Source of the DNA: Allorhizobium sonneratiae
Lineage (GTDB): Bacteria > Pseudomonadota > Alphaproteobacteria > Rhizobiales > Rhizobiaceae
Assembly (NCBI RefSeq): GCF_023700755.1
Contig: NZ_JAMKOJ010000002.1
Coordinates: 250,329 to 314,328, forward strand
Direction: 5' to 3'
DNA: 64,000 nucleotides
Position numbers and translations under genes: made by a program. Shown here piece by piece: positions 1-8,879 of this stretch. The stretch's first letter is position 1. Each line of letters begins with the position of its first letter. The notes under the pieces were generated by a model. That model searched no databases and was not told the origin of the DNA. It worked only from the letters and a program-made list of their open reading frames with translations.

Positions 1-87
1 AGCCTCCATCGAGCGACTTTAAATTTTTCTCTTGTCGCTTGTTCAACATGGAAACAGGTTTAAAACGGATACCATGAACCCGCACAG

Positions 88-477
88 TCAAAGGGACGGA
101 TCACCGCTGGCCGCTTGCGGCAGGGCGGCTTCAGGCATATTGGCACTGGCCGTATTTTTGATGATCGTCGGTCCCGCTTGCACCAGGGGTTCAGCCAGTG
201 CCTCATAGACGCTCTGCGCCTCGGGCAGGGTCGCCTGGGTCTTTTCACGATCGGCCTTCAACAGCATGAAAAGCACAAGGGCCGGAGGATGAACGACATT
301 GAGAATGAGCCGGTCCATCAGATCCCCATCGCGTTCGGCATCGCTGGCAATGCGATAGGTCTGCTTGTCGGTTTCGCTGAGATCGGTCAAAGCAGCCTCA
401 TCCGTTCTGAATCGGCTGATATCCAGCTTGACAGAAAGATTATGGACTATCGTGACAGTATTCAGGTCCACAGACAT
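88..477 (-). CDS. Hypothetical protein, 129 aa
   Basis: I do not recognise this protein. It begins at an ATG with a weak GGA upstream. The N-terminal half is mixed charged and polar. Residues about 53-75 form a mostly hydrophobic stretch that could be an amphipathic or membrane-associated helix, and the C-terminal 35 residues are rich in Ala and Pro and look disordered. It has no cysteine. It is transcribed away from the Crp/Fnr-type gene that starts about 290 bp further on, so the two may share a divergent control region. The reading frame is intact and has fairly normal composition, but a short ORF in GC-rich DNA can arise by chance, so reality as a gene is only moderately likely. Confidence 0.45.
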   Translation of the reverse strand: MSVDLNTVTIVHNLSVKLDISRFRTDEAALTDLSETDKQTYRIASDAERDGDLMDRLILNVVHPPALVLFMLLKADREKTQATLPEAQSVYEALAEPLVQAGPTIIKNTASANMPEAALPQAASGDPSL

Positions 478-767
478 CGGATTATTCCAATTGCTCTCTG
501 CAAAAGTGCCAAAAAATCGTTTTGCTTGCGCTAAATCAATCTTTTAAATTTTAGCAAAGCTTCTCTGACATCACAGCGAGGGGCTTTTGTATCAGGCAGG
601 CCGACATGTGAGGCTGGTATTTGCGCGGACAAAAGTTTTTCAAGACAACCCCTCTCCATACTGCGGCATGGATCCTGCCCAAAGAACACGCGACAAAGCT
701 GGAAACCTTCATCTAATCGTTTTATATCGATTGAAATAAACTTTTTGAGGGTATGGGGCGATTGCAA

Positions 768-1478
768 ATGAGCGAAGACATCATAATGCAACAGGATGGC
801 TTCCTGCGTCGGGCCGACGCCTTCACCCGATTGACACCGGAACAGGACAGGCTGTTTTCCGTACGCTGCGAAGTTTTTCATGTGCCGGCAGGTGTTTTGC
901 TGAACGAGGGAAAAAATAATGAAAAATCCGCTTTTTTCAGTCTGACGGGCTATCTGCGCGCCATGGCCAGCCTGGTCCCGGGCAAAGAGGTCTATATCGA
1001 CACCTTTCCTTCTGGCCTTCTTCTCGGTGCGCTTGCTTCGATTGATACGGAACGCCATGTACTCAGGGTTATGACAGAAACGGACGCACAGGTGGTGCGT
1101 GTGCCGCAGGATGTCCTGCTGGATATCCTTGCCGCCAATCATGATGTCTGCCTGCAGATTCTCCAGATGATGGCCGTGCGCCTGCATCTGACGGCAACCC
1201 ATCTTTGCGAATTGTCCAATCTCGATGTCCGCCACAGGCTGTATAATGCCTTGTTGCGCCTGTCACGCATGGATCCGGCCAATCCTCGCGTGCGTCTGAT
1301 CTGTCCGCCGCTGACCCATACCGATCTGGCCGATCATGTCGGCGCGCGTCGGGAAACCGTCTCCCGCGAAATGTCCCGCCTGATCCAGAGCAATATCATC
1401 GAAAAGACCAGCAGGGCGATCACCATCCGCCAGCCTTATGAATTGACCCGCCTGATGGCCCAGGTGTTCAAAACCTGA
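768..1478 (+). CDS. Crp/Fnr family transcriptional regulator
   Basis: A 236-residue DNA-binding regulator. Residues about 10-135 fit the cyclic-nucleotide-binding beta-barrel, followed by the long dimerisation helix and a winged helix-turn-helix whose recognition part reads LADHVGARRETVSREMSRL (about residues 183-201), typical of Crp/Fnr proteins. The N-terminal cysteine cluster that holds an FeS centre in oxygen-sensing FNR is absent, so a nucleotide, another ligand or no ligand is more likely. An in-frame ATG at 753 exists, but its GAGGG is only about one base away; the ATG at 768 has GGGGCG at a better distance and was chosen. It stands alone, with no partner gene that would reveal its target. 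Confidence 0.85.
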   Translation: MSEDIIMQQDGFLRRADAFTRLTPEQDRLFSVRCEVFHVPAGVLLNEGKNNEKSAFFSLTGYLRAMASLVPGKEVYIDTFPSGLLLGALASIDTERHVLRVMTETDAQVVRVPQDVLLDILAANHDVCLQILQMMAVRLHLTATHLCELSNLDVRHRLYNALLRLSRMDPANPRVRLICPPLTHTDLADHVGARRETVSREMSRLIQSNIIEKTSRAITIRQPYELTRLMAQVFKT

Positions 1479-1905
1479 CATAGATCGCGTTCGATGCTCC
1501 TGCCTTCCAGGATAACGTTTCCAGACTCTACATCATTGTGAAACAGCAAACGCGCATACAATTGCCAGTTCAGTAAAAATCTAATCATTTCCTTCAGTCA
1601 AATGCAGCCTGCGAATGGTAGGACTGCTCATGTCGGGAGCCAGGGCTTGCCATTTGCATGATGCAGATCGCCTTTGGCCGTAAACGGCAATGGTTTGCAG
1701 GCCCGCATGTTTTACAAAATCCTGATGTGACGCCTGAACACTCACAATCCTTCATGATTTCCATATCAGCTGGCAGCGAACCGGAAATTGTGAAACCGCC
1801 TTCCACACAAGGCGCGATGACAGTCCTATACTGTGTCGGCTCCCTGCCCGCGGCTGGACCTGTGCGCGACCCGCGTGTTGCAACCGTCTCGAAGAAAGTC
1901 GCAAG
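1479..1905. other. Intergenic region, 427 bp
   Basis: This gap separates the Crp/Fnr gene from the signalling cassette. It must hold the cassette promoter, but I cannot point to a convincing -35/-10 pair. A short frame (1658-1909) overlaps the next start by ATGA, but it has no family resemblance and is treated as chance. Confidence 0.4.
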
Positions 1906-2289
1906 ATGAGCATTCTGATCGTTGAAGACAACCCGACCAATGCAATGATCCTGAAGCATCTGGCACGCAAGGCCGCCGATGACGAGATCGTCGTTCAGTC
2001 CGATGCCAGTGAAGCGCTCGCCCTCTGCCATAATACCCATTTCGATCTTCTGATCGTCGATCAGATCCTCCCGGGCATGAGCGGACTGCAATTCATCAAG
2101 GCGCTCAGACAGTTGCACCGCTATGACCGCGTGCCGGTGGTGATGGTGACGGCAGATAACGAACCTGGCCTCAGGCAGGCTGCCCGCGATATGGGGATTG
2201 CCGATTTCCTGACGAAACCTGTCGAAGCGCTGGCTTTCCGCCAGATGATCGCCAACCATCGCGGCACTCCGGCGGCATCGGTCCGCTAA
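1906..2289 (+). CDS. Single-domain response regulator (CheY-like)
   Basis: A 127-residue receiver domain with no output domain. It shows the acidic pair after the first strand (ILIVEDN), the phosphoacceptor aspartate in LLIVDQILPGMSG (about residue 52), the conserved Thr in VMVTAD and the Lys in FLTKPV. It is the first gene of a four-gene run on the plus strand; its stop codon overlaps or nearly touches the next gene. The downstream hybrid kinase carries its own receiver and Hpt, so this protein may receive phosphate from that Hpt or act as a phosphate sink. No output can be read from sequence; it probably works by protein contact. Confidence 0.9.
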   Translation: MSILIVEDNPTNAMILKHLARKAADDEIVVQSDASEALALCHNTHFDLLIVDQILPGMSGLQFIKALRQLHRYDRVPVVMVTADNEPGLRQAARDMGIADFLTKPVEALAFRQMIANHRGTPAASVR

Positions 2290-2303
2290 TGGAGCTGACG
2301 ACG

Positions 2304-2813
2304 ATGGGACCTCTTCGCCTGGCATGTCTGTTCCTGCTGTCCGTCCTGGCTTTTGCGGGCCCGGCCCTGGCGCTGGATGAACCGCAAGGTCCGGTGATCC
2401 TGACGGTGCATGGCCCCATGACCCATCCCAATCGCGGCAAGGATGCCGTCTTCGACCGGCAGATGCTGGAGCGTCTTCCCGGGCGAACCGTCTCGCTGGT
2501 GACCCCCTGGACAAAAGGTAAGCCGCGGTTTTCCGGCCCCTATCTCAGGGCCGTTCTTGAGGCTGCAGGCGCCGCACCGACCGCACGGATCACCATCCAT
2601 GCGCTAAACGATTACAGCGCAACCCTGCCGCCGGAAGATTTTGTCGGTATCAATACCATACTGGCCACCCGGCAGGACGGCGAGCCGATGAGCGTGCGGG
2701 AAAAGGGACCGCTCATGGTCATCTATCCTTTTGATGAAGATAGCAAACTTTACAGCGAGACCTATTTCTCCCGTTCAGTCTGGCAGATTAGCGATATCGA
2801 GGTCCTGCCGTGA
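2304..2813 (+). CDS. Exported molybdopterin-oxidoreductase-fold protein
   Basis: A protein of about 169 residues with an N-terminal signal peptide (hydrophobic LACLFLLSVLAFAG, probable cleavage after ALA) and a single domain resembling the sulfite-oxidase-type molybdopterin-binding fold. Supporting motifs are TPWTKGKPRFSGPYLRAVL, ALNDYS and KGPLMVIYPFD. There is no cysteine after the signal peptide, so the Cys that ligates molybdenum in true enzymes is missing. It lies between a receiver gene and a hybrid kinase, with a GTGA overlap to the kinase; that suggests a periplasmic sensing partner. ATG 2289 is possible, but ATG 2304 has GGAG nine bases upstream. Function is inferred from context. 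Confidence 0.75.
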   Translation: MGPLRLACLFLLSVLAFAGPALALDEPQGPVILTVHGPMTHPNRGKDAVFDRQMLERLPGRTVSLVTPWTKGKPRFSGPYLRAVLEAAGAAPTARITIHALNDYSATLPPEDFVGINTILATRQDGEPMSVREKGPLMVIYPFDEDSKLYSETYFSRSVWQISDIEVLP

Positions 2814-5155
2814 ACACGCTGCGCCAGACCATGCAGTCCAGCCGACACGCGCCACCGAAAACGACGATGATCCTGTTTGCGCTCTGCACGCTGTTGCTCG
2901 TCACGTTTCTGTTGCTGTTCAAGGATGTGTCCGACCGTTTTCGATTGCTCTTCGACGACATACGGGAAAATGCCGTCTGGTCTGTCTATCAACTCGATCG
3001 TGAGGCAAGGGTTCTCGACACGGATCTGATCAAGGCGCAGATGCAAGGTCTGAGCGATGGGCAGACGCGCGCCAATATCGCCATGCGCTACGAGATTCTT
3101 TACTCGCGTATCGACCTCGTCAATGAATCCCAGTTCGGCGCGCGCTACAGCCAGGATCCGTTGGTGACCGGCACGCTTGCCACCATACGCGGCCTCATTG
3201 GCGAAAATCAGTCCTTTTTCGATCGGATCGCCGCCGGCAAACCTGTCAGCGCGGACGATATCAAAAAAGTGGACACCTCCCTATCGGCGCTGGCTCGCGA
3301 AACGGAACGTCTGCTGATCTATACCAACACCTATGTCGGCGACGAGCGCGCCACGATCCGCAACAGCATGATCGAGCTTGAAAAAACCTCGACCGTGATG
3401 CTGACCCTGCTGATGCTGTCCGTCATCTTTCTGGTGGTCAATCTGCGCCGCCAGTTGAAATCGGTGCGAGAAACCAGTCACCGGCTGGAAATTCTCACCC
3501 GCGAACTGTCCGACGCCTATGAGGCCGCCGATGCCGGCAACCGGGCCAAATCGCAGTTCATGGCGACGATGGGCCATGAAATCCGCACGCCGCTCAACGC
3601 CATTCTCGGCATGGCGGAACTGATGGAATATACGCAGCTGCCGCCCGATGCGCTGCAAAGCGTCAAGACCATCCGAACCTCCGGCGAGGCGCTGCTGGAG
3701 GTGATCAACGAGGTTCTCGACTATTCCAAGATCGAACATGGCAAGCTGGAACTGGAAGAGCGGGCCGTCGATATTGCGGGACTGGCGGAAAGCGCCATCA
3801 GCATCGTGCGCGGGCGTGCGGACAATCAGGGCAATGTGCTGGTTCTCGACATTCCCACCTCGCTTGATGCGCTTTATGTGCGCACCGACCCGACACGCCT
3901 GCGTCAGGTTCTGCTCAATCTGCTGAGCAATGCGGTGAAATTCACCCATCAGGGCACGGTGACGCTGCGCCTCAGGGAATTTTACCGCGGCAGTGCGTTG
4001 ATGCTGCGCTTCGAGGTCGAAGACACCGGCATCGGCATTGACGAGGCAGGCCTGGCCAAACTGTTCAAGCCGTTTTCCCAGGTCGATGCCAGCATCAACC
4101 GTAAATATGGTGGCACCGGCCTTGGGCTGACCATTTGCAAGCAGATTGTCGAAAAGCTGGGCGGCGAGCTTGGCATGAGCAGCACGGTGGATGTGGGCAG
4201 CATCTTCTGGTTCGAGTTGCCGGTGATGCGCGCTGGCAAGGATGATGTGCGGCAGAAATCCGGTGGCAGCATTGCCAATGACAGCCTGCCGCGTCTGACC
4301 ATTCTTCTGGTCGAGGACAATGCCGTCAACCAGCAGGTCGCCAGCCGGTTTCTGGAAAAGCTCGGACAGAATGTGGTTCTGGCCCATGACGGTCAGGAAG
4401 CGGTGGAAAAAACCGAGACTGCCGTTTTCGATCTGATCCTGATGGATATGCATATGCCGCATATGGACGGGATCGAGGCGACGCGGCACATTATTTCACG
4501 CGGCGGGCCTTCGGCGCTGACCCCCATCGTGGCGATGACGGCCAATGCGTCCGACGATGACCGCCGCCGTTGCCGTGCCGCTGGCATGGTCGGTTTCGAA
4601 TCGAAACCGGTGACGCTCGCCCGGCTCAAGGACGTGATCCTGACCTTTGCCCCCTCCCACCAGGAACCTTTGCCGTCCGACGACACGTCCGGGAATGCCC
4701 ATCTCAGTCTTTCTCACGTCCTGCCGGAGGTTCTGGACGGCCTGGAAACCGACCTCACTTTTTCACCATCCTCCGAGGCAGCAGCCTTCGTCCCAGTCCT
4801 TCACGATGAGCCCCCTATGAGCCTTGCCGATCATTTATATGCTGTTTCCGGCCTCGACAGTGCGCGCCAGAGCGAACTGATCGAAGCCCTTGGAGACGAG
4901 ATTTATCAGGAACTGATTGCCTCCTTTTTTAATGATGCCGATCAATTGCTGGCCGACCTCAACCAGGCCATTGCAGCCCGAGACAGCCGCGAAACCGACC
5001 GGGTGCTTCACACGATCAAGGGGGCGGCGGTGAATGTCGGACTGAACGATATCGCCGCCAGAGCGCATGCCTTGCGCTCCGGTGCACCCAATGCTGACGA
5101 CGTCAGCAGCCTTTTTGAACAGATTGAAACAATGAAATTGAAACTTGTGGCCTGA
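2810..5155 (+). CDS. Hybrid sensor histidine kinase with receiver and Hpt domains
   Basis: A 781-residue membrane kinase that starts with GTG in a GTGA overlap. One membrane segment lies at about residues 19-37 and a second at about 195-212; the roughly 155 residues between them form a periplasmic helical sensor. A HisKA domain has its phosphorylated histidine near residue 256 (GHEIRTPLN), followed by a HATPase with LLSNAVKF and GTGLGLTI. A receiver follows with Asp about 546 (LILMDMHMPHMDG), then a C-terminal Hpt with His about 734 (VLHTIKGAA). This is a full phosphorelay in one chain. The Hpt can pass phosphate to the free receiver upstream or to the HD-GYP regulator downstream. The stimulus is unknown; the exported protein upstream may provide it. 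Confidence 0.93.
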   Translation: MNTLRQTMQSSRHAPPKTTMILFALCTLLLVTFLLLFKDVSDRFRLLFDDIRENAVWSVYQLDREARVLDTDLIKAQMQGLSDGQTRANIAMRYEILYSRIDLVNESQFGARYSQDPLVTGTLATIRGLIGENQSFFDRIAAGKPVSADDIKKVDTSLSALARETERLLIYTNTYVGDERATIRNSMIELEKTSTVMLTLLMLSVIFLVVNLRRQLKSVRETSHRLEILTRELSDAYEAADAGNRAKSQFMATMGHEIRTPLNAILGMAELMEYTQLPPDALQSVKTIRTSGEALLEVINEVLDYSKIEHGKLELEERAVDIAGLAESAISIVRGRADNQGNVLVLDIPTSLDALYVRTDPTRLRQVLLNLLSNAVKFTHQGTVTLRLREFYRGSALMLRFEVEDTGIGIDEAGLAKLFKPFSQVDASINRKYGGTGLGLTICKQIVEKLGGELGMSSTVDVGSIFWFELPVMRAGKDDVRQKSGGSIANDSLPRLTILLVEDNAVNQQVASRFLEKLGQNVVLAHDGQEAVEKTETAVFDLILMDMHMPHMDGIEATRHIISRGGPSALTPIVAMTANASDDDRRRCRAAGMVGFESKPVTLARLKDVILTFAPSHQEPLPSDDTSGNAHLSLSHVLPEVLDGLETDLTFSPSSEAAAFVPVLHDEPPMSLADHLYAVSGLDSARQSELIEALGDEIYQELIASFFNDADQLLADLNQAIAARDSRETDRVLHTIKGAAVNVGLNDIAARAHALRSGAPNADDVSSLFEQIETMKLKLVA

Positions 5156-5172
5156 CCGCCACGGAGGCTGAC

Positions 5173-6261
5173 ATGCGCATTCTGCTGGTCGACGACAACA
5201 ATACCAATCTCAAACTGCTGACCCGTCTGGTCAAGAAAATCGAAGGCTGTGACCCTCTGCCTTTCGCCACACCCGATGAGGTGTTGTCGGCGCTGCCTGA
5301 ACTCGATTTCGATGTCGCCATCATCGATTACCAGATGCCGGTCTATACAGGTGTCGAGCTTTATGCCGAAATCGCCCGCTTTGACAAATATGCCGGTGTG
5401 CCGGTGGTTTTCATCACTGCCGATCACGACATGACCACCCGCATGGCCGCGCTGAATGCCGGCGCTATCGATTTCATCACCAAGCCGGTCAATCCGGTGG
5501 AATTTCATGCCCGTATCCACAATATCGTCAGCCTGACCGAGGCACGGCGGCAACTGGCCGATCAGGCCGACTGGCTGCACCGCGAGGTTGAAAGGGCGAT
5601 GCATGAACTGCGCGAACGCGAACGCGAAATCGTCGAACGGCTGACACTGGCCGCCGGCTATAAAAATCCGGAAACGGTCCGTCATGTGCAGCGCGTCGCC
5701 GCCTATGCCGAAGCCATTGCCCGGGAGATGGGCCTGCCGGACGCTTTCTGCACCGATCTCAGGCTGGCAGCCCCCATGCATGACATCGGCACGGCCGCCA
5801 TGCCGGATACGATCCTCTTGAAACAGGGCAAGCTGACCGAAGCCGAATACCGGCAGATGCAATCCCACGCGCTGATCGGCGGCGAGCTTCTGGCCAAGGG
5901 CCAGTCCTCGCTGCTGCAACTGGCATCGGAAATCGCCGTAAGTCATCACGAACGCTTCGATGGCCAGGGCTATCCAAACCGGCTTGCCGGTGACACCATT
6001 CCGCTTTCCGGGCGCATTGTGGCCATCGCCGACAGTTTCGACGCTTTGACGACGGAACGGCCCTATAAACCGGCCTGGCCATTCGACCGCGCGGCAGAGC
6101 ATATTGCCAGCCGCGCCGGCAGCCAGTTCGATCCCGCCTGTGTCGAGGCCTTCCAGCGTGCGCTGGGGGTCATGCGCGAGATCATGGACACCGACCGGCG
6201 CGAACAGGCCGAAGAGATCGCGCAAAAGGCGATGAGCCAGAAGCTGGGCAAGATCGCCTGA
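5173..6261 (+). CDS. Response regulator with HD-GYP c-di-GMP phosphodiesterase domain
   Basis: A 362-residue protein with an N-terminal receiver (ILLVDDN; phosphoacceptor in VAIIDYQMPVYTG, about residue 54; Lys in ITKPVNP), a short coiled-coil linker rich in Glu and Arg, and a C-terminal HD-GYP domain. The catalytic motifs are intact: MHDIGT, then HHERFDGQGYP, then IADSFDALT. HD-GYP proteins hydrolyse cyclic di-GMP, so phosphorylation by the adjacent hybrid kinase probably tunes c-di-GMP. It begins 17 bp after the kinase, with GGAGG at a good distance, and ends the cassette. Confidence 0.93.
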   Translation: MRILLVDDNNTNLKLLTRLVKKIEGCDPLPFATPDEVLSALPELDFDVAIIDYQMPVYTGVELYAEIARFDKYAGVPVVFITADHDMTTRMAALNAGAIDFITKPVNPVEFHARIHNIVSLTEARRQLADQADWLHREVERAMHELREREREIVERLTLAAGYKNPETVRHVQRVAAYAEAIAREMGLPDAFCTDLRLAAPMHDIGTAAMPDTILLKQGKLTEAEYRQMQSHALIGGELLAKGQSSLLQLASEIAVSHHERFDGQGYPNRLAGDTIPLSGRIVAIADSFDALTTERPYKPAWPFDRAAEHIASRAGSQFDPACVEAFQRALGVMREIMDTDRREQAEEIAQKAMSQKLGKIA

Positions 6262-6414
6262 GGACAATCCACCTGGATATTCGCCATCAAGCTGCAGGAC
6301 ATGTCTTGTCTTGAATGGTGAACGTGCTACTGCATCAACCACTGTCTTGACGCGACAGATCGCCATGCGCAACCGTGACTGCTGGCGATGCTGTCCGATA
6401 CGCCGGAGGTTTCC

Positions 6415-7458
6415 ATGCGCGCACTCACCATCCGTCGGCCCGATGACTGGCACCTGCATCTCAGAGACGGCGACATGCTGAAAGGCGTGATCGGCGACAC
6501 CAGCCGTCACTTCGCCCGTGCCATCATCATGCCCAATCTGGTGCCACCGGTGGTGACGACCGCCGATGCGCAAGCCTATCGGGAGCGTATTCTTGCCGCA
6601 CTCCCCAAAGGCGACCGCTTCGAGCCGCTGATGACCCTTTACCTCACCGAGCAGACCAGCCCGGACGATGTCGAGGCCGGCAAGGCAAGCGGGCTGATCA
6701 CGGCGGTGAAACTTTACCCGGCGGGGGCAACCACCAACTCCCATGGCGGTGTGCGCGATCTGGACAAGGCCATGCCGGTTCTGGAACGCATGGCGAAAAT
6801 CGGCCTGCCGCTTTGCGTCCACGGTGAAGTGACGACACCAGAGGTGGATATTTTCGACCGTGAAGCTGTGTTTATCGACACCGTACTCGATCCGCTGCGC
6901 CGTCGTCTGCCTGACCTCAAAGTGACAATGGAACATGTCACAACGAAAGAAGGCATCGACTATATCCGCGAAAGCCAGCACAATCTGGCCGGTTCGATCA
7001 CCACGCACCACCTCATGATCAACCGCAACGCCATTCTGGTCGGCGGCATCCGCCCGCATTATTATTGTCTGCCGGTGGCCAAGCGCGAACATCACCGCCT
7101 GGCCTTGAGAGCAGCGGCCGTCTCCGGCGATGCCCGCTTTTTCCTCGGCACGGATTCCGCCCCGCATATCGATCCACTCAAGGAATGCGGTTGCGGCTGC
7201 GCAGGCATCTATACCTCGATCAATACGATGAGCTGTCTTGCCCATGTCTTTGAGGAGGAAAATGCTCTCGACCGGTTGGAAGCCTTCACCTCGCTGAATG
7301 GTCCTGCCTGGTACGGTCTTCTCCCGAATGAAGAACGCATCACCCTGACCAAAGGCGATTCCCCCATCAAATTTCCTGCAAAAATAGAAACAGACGCTGG
7401 CATCGTGACGGTTTTCGATCCGCTGGTGCCGTTATACTGGCACGTTGCGTCTTCATGA
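6415..7458 (+). CDS. pyrC: Dihydroorotase
   Basis: PyrC catalyses the reversible cyclisation of carbamoyl aspartate to dihydroorotate in de novo pyrimidine synthesis. The protein has 347 residues, the usual size of class II (E. coli-type) dihydroorotase. The metal-binding HLHLRDG sits near the N-terminus; the lysine that becomes carboxylated is in [12 protein letters not shown]; further metal ligands lie in CVHGEV and TTHHLM, and the catalytic Asp in GTDSAPH. I chose ATG 6415 because CGGAGG lies 6 bases upstream and the family start ([19 protein letters not shown]) matches; an earlier in-frame ATG at 6388 has no such site. pyrE lies about 1.4 kb downstream. Confidence 0.96.
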   Translation: MRALTIRRPDDWHLHLRDGDMLKGVIGDTSRHFARAIIMPNLVPPVVTTADAQAYRERILAALPKGDRFEPLMTLYLTEQTSPDDVEAGKASGLITAVKLYPAGATTNSHGGVRDLDKAMPVLERMAKIGLPLCVHGEVTTPEVDIFDREAVFIDTVLDPLRRRLPDLKVTMEHVTTKEGIDYIRESQHNLAGSITTHHLMINRNAILVGGIRPHYYCLPVAKREHHRLALRAAAVSGDARFFLGTDSAPHIDPLKECGCGCAGIYTSINTMSCLAHVFEEENALDRLEAFTSLNGPAWYGLLPNEERITLTKGDSPIKFPAKIETDAGIVTVFDPLVPLYWHVASS

Positions 7459-7528
7459 GCCGCCAATCCTGAATTCCCCTGACAACTTCAGGGGGAAAAA
7501 ACCGGTTGTTCCTTTTTTGGACAAAACC

Positions 7529-7580
7529 TTGACAAGCAAACTAAGGATTTGACAAGGAAACTCCGCCAAGGTGATATATT
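7529..7580 (+). promoter_or_regulatory. Candidate promoter with 14-bp direct repeat
   Basis: TTGACAAGCAAACT (7529-7542) and TTGACAAGGAAACT (7549-7562) are near-identical direct repeats exactly 20 bp apart. Both begin with TTGACA, the ideal -35 hexamer, and the AT-rich GATATATTAAA that follows could hold a -10. This sits ahead of the GGDEF gene and argues that translation starts downstream at 7627, not at the TTG at 7549. Confidence 0.45.
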
Positions 7581-7626
7581 AAATACACTACAGAACGTGG
7601 CGCATAAAGCGCTCTCCCGGGACGGC

Positions 7627-8802
7627 ATGATGCTTGAATACAGGTCTCTTCTTCTGGCGCTAGGCGTTTCATCATTCTGTCTTTTGTTGACGATGATCGG
7701 CACCTGGACGGCGCGGCGTGAACAGTCTTTTCTGCTCAGTTGGGTCGTCAGCCTTGGAATTCTGATCATCGGCATTGTTTTATACAGCCTGTTTACCAGC
7801 CATCCATCACCGGCACTTGGTGCATTCAGCTGCAGCATATCAACGCTGGGCTTTGGCATTCTGCATCAGGCGGCAGTGCAATTCAGAAAGGATCAGTTTT
7901 CCTTTCAGATGCTTGTGTGGAAAACCATTCCGGCAATGCTGTTGATGGTCACGGCTTTTCTGACCGGCTATGGCGGGTTGGGCTTCATTCTTTACAACTT
8001 CGCCTGCGCAGTACTGATTGCGGCCTGTGCCCTGGAATATTGGCGCGTCAGGGCCGAATCACCTGGTGTGCTGATCGGGATGAGCCTGCTTTATCTGTTG
8101 ACCGGCTTCTCCTTTCTGCTGTGCGCCGTCAACCTTGCTATTCTTGGCGCATGGCATCTTGCCGGGGCACCCTCAGGCTGGGCAGAAACCGTGAATATTG
8201 GTGCCTGTATCGCTGGCATGACCGGCATTGGTGGCTTGTCTCTTACCCTTAATCAAAGCCGGATCACTGCACACCACCGGCAACAGGCAATGACCGACGG
8301 TCTGACAGGGCTTTTCAATCGCCGCGCCCTCTTCGAATGCCATGAAAAGCATAAGTTTTATGAAACCATGGCCGTCATGGTGCTGGATATTGATCATTTC
8401 AAGTCGATCAATGACCGCTATGGCCATGCCGCCGGTGACAAGGTGATCTGCAGGCTGGCCGAGCTTTTGAAAGCCAGCCTCGGCGTCAGTTGCGCCGCAC
8501 GGATCGGCGGCGAGGAATTTGCCATTGTCATGGTTCACAGCAGCCCGGCACAGGCCGACGTCATTGCCGAGCGCATCCGCCGCCAGTTTCAGGACGGGCG
8601 GATAGACCTTGCAAACCAGAGCCTGCAGGCAACAGTCAGTATCGGCATTGCCCATGGCACCCCGGAAGGCTTGTCCTTTGACGACAGCCTCAAACAAGCC
8701 GATCTCGCCCTTTATGCCGCCAAGCGAAAAGGCCGCAATCGCGTGGAACGCGCTTCATCCGGCTGGCAGGACGAAACCGAGGTCAAGAACGATTGCGCCT
8801 GA
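7627..8802 (+). CDS. Membrane-anchored diguanylate cyclase (GGDEF)
   Basis: A protein of about 391 residues with six or so hydrophobic segments in the N-terminal 200 residues (for example [18 protein letters not shown]) and a C-terminal GGDEF domain. The active loop reads GGEEF, and substrate-site features [23 protein letters not shown] are present, so it should make cyclic di-GMP from two GTP. The RxxD inhibitory site normally a few residues before GGEEF is not seen, so product inhibition at that site is unlikely. A TTG at 7549 extends the frame, but it lies inside a promoter-like repeat; ATG 7627 (or 7630) directly precedes the first membrane segment. The gene separates pyrC from pyrE. Confidence 0.88.
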   Translation: MMLEYRSLLLALGVSSFCLLLTMIGTWTARREQSFLLSWVVSLGILIIGIVLYSLFTSHPSPALGAFSCSISTLGFGILHQAAVQFRKDQFSFQMLVWKTIPAMLLMVTAFLTGYGGLGFILYNFACAVLIAACALEYWRVRAESPGVLIGMSLLYLLTGFSFLLCAVNLAILGAWHLAGAPSGWAETVNIGACIAGMTGIGGLSLTLNQSRITAHHRQQAMTDGLTGLFNRRALFECHEKHKFYETMAVMVLDIDHFKSINDRYGHAAGDKVICRLAELLKASLGVSCAARIGGEEFAIVMVHSSPAQADVIAERIRRQFQDGRIDLANQSLQATVSIGIAHGTPEGLSFDDSLKQADLALYAAKRKGRNRVERASSGWQDETEVKNDCA

Positions 8803-8879
8803 GGCGGCTCTGCCGTCATGACTGGCGTAAGAGGCCGATTGCTGCTATGGCGCTCACGCCAAACATGATGGAGCGCGCA

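Noticed and set aside
1658..1909. A possible 83-residue gene overlapping the first signalling-cassette gene by ATGA
   Set aside because: The overlap is tempting, but there is no good ribosome site and no recognisable sequence; it is too short to trust.
5008..7245. A long open frame of 745 codons on the minus strand
   Set aside because: It is antisense to the HD-GYP gene and pyrC, whose proteins are clearly recognised; it crosses both and has His/Gly/Arg-rich composition typical of antisense frames in GC-rich DNA.
7476..7494. CCCCTGA-CAACT-TCAGGGG hairpin as a terminator for pyrC
   Set aside because: It is followed by A-rich and not T-rich sequence in the pyrC direction, so it is not a standard terminator, although it may have another role.
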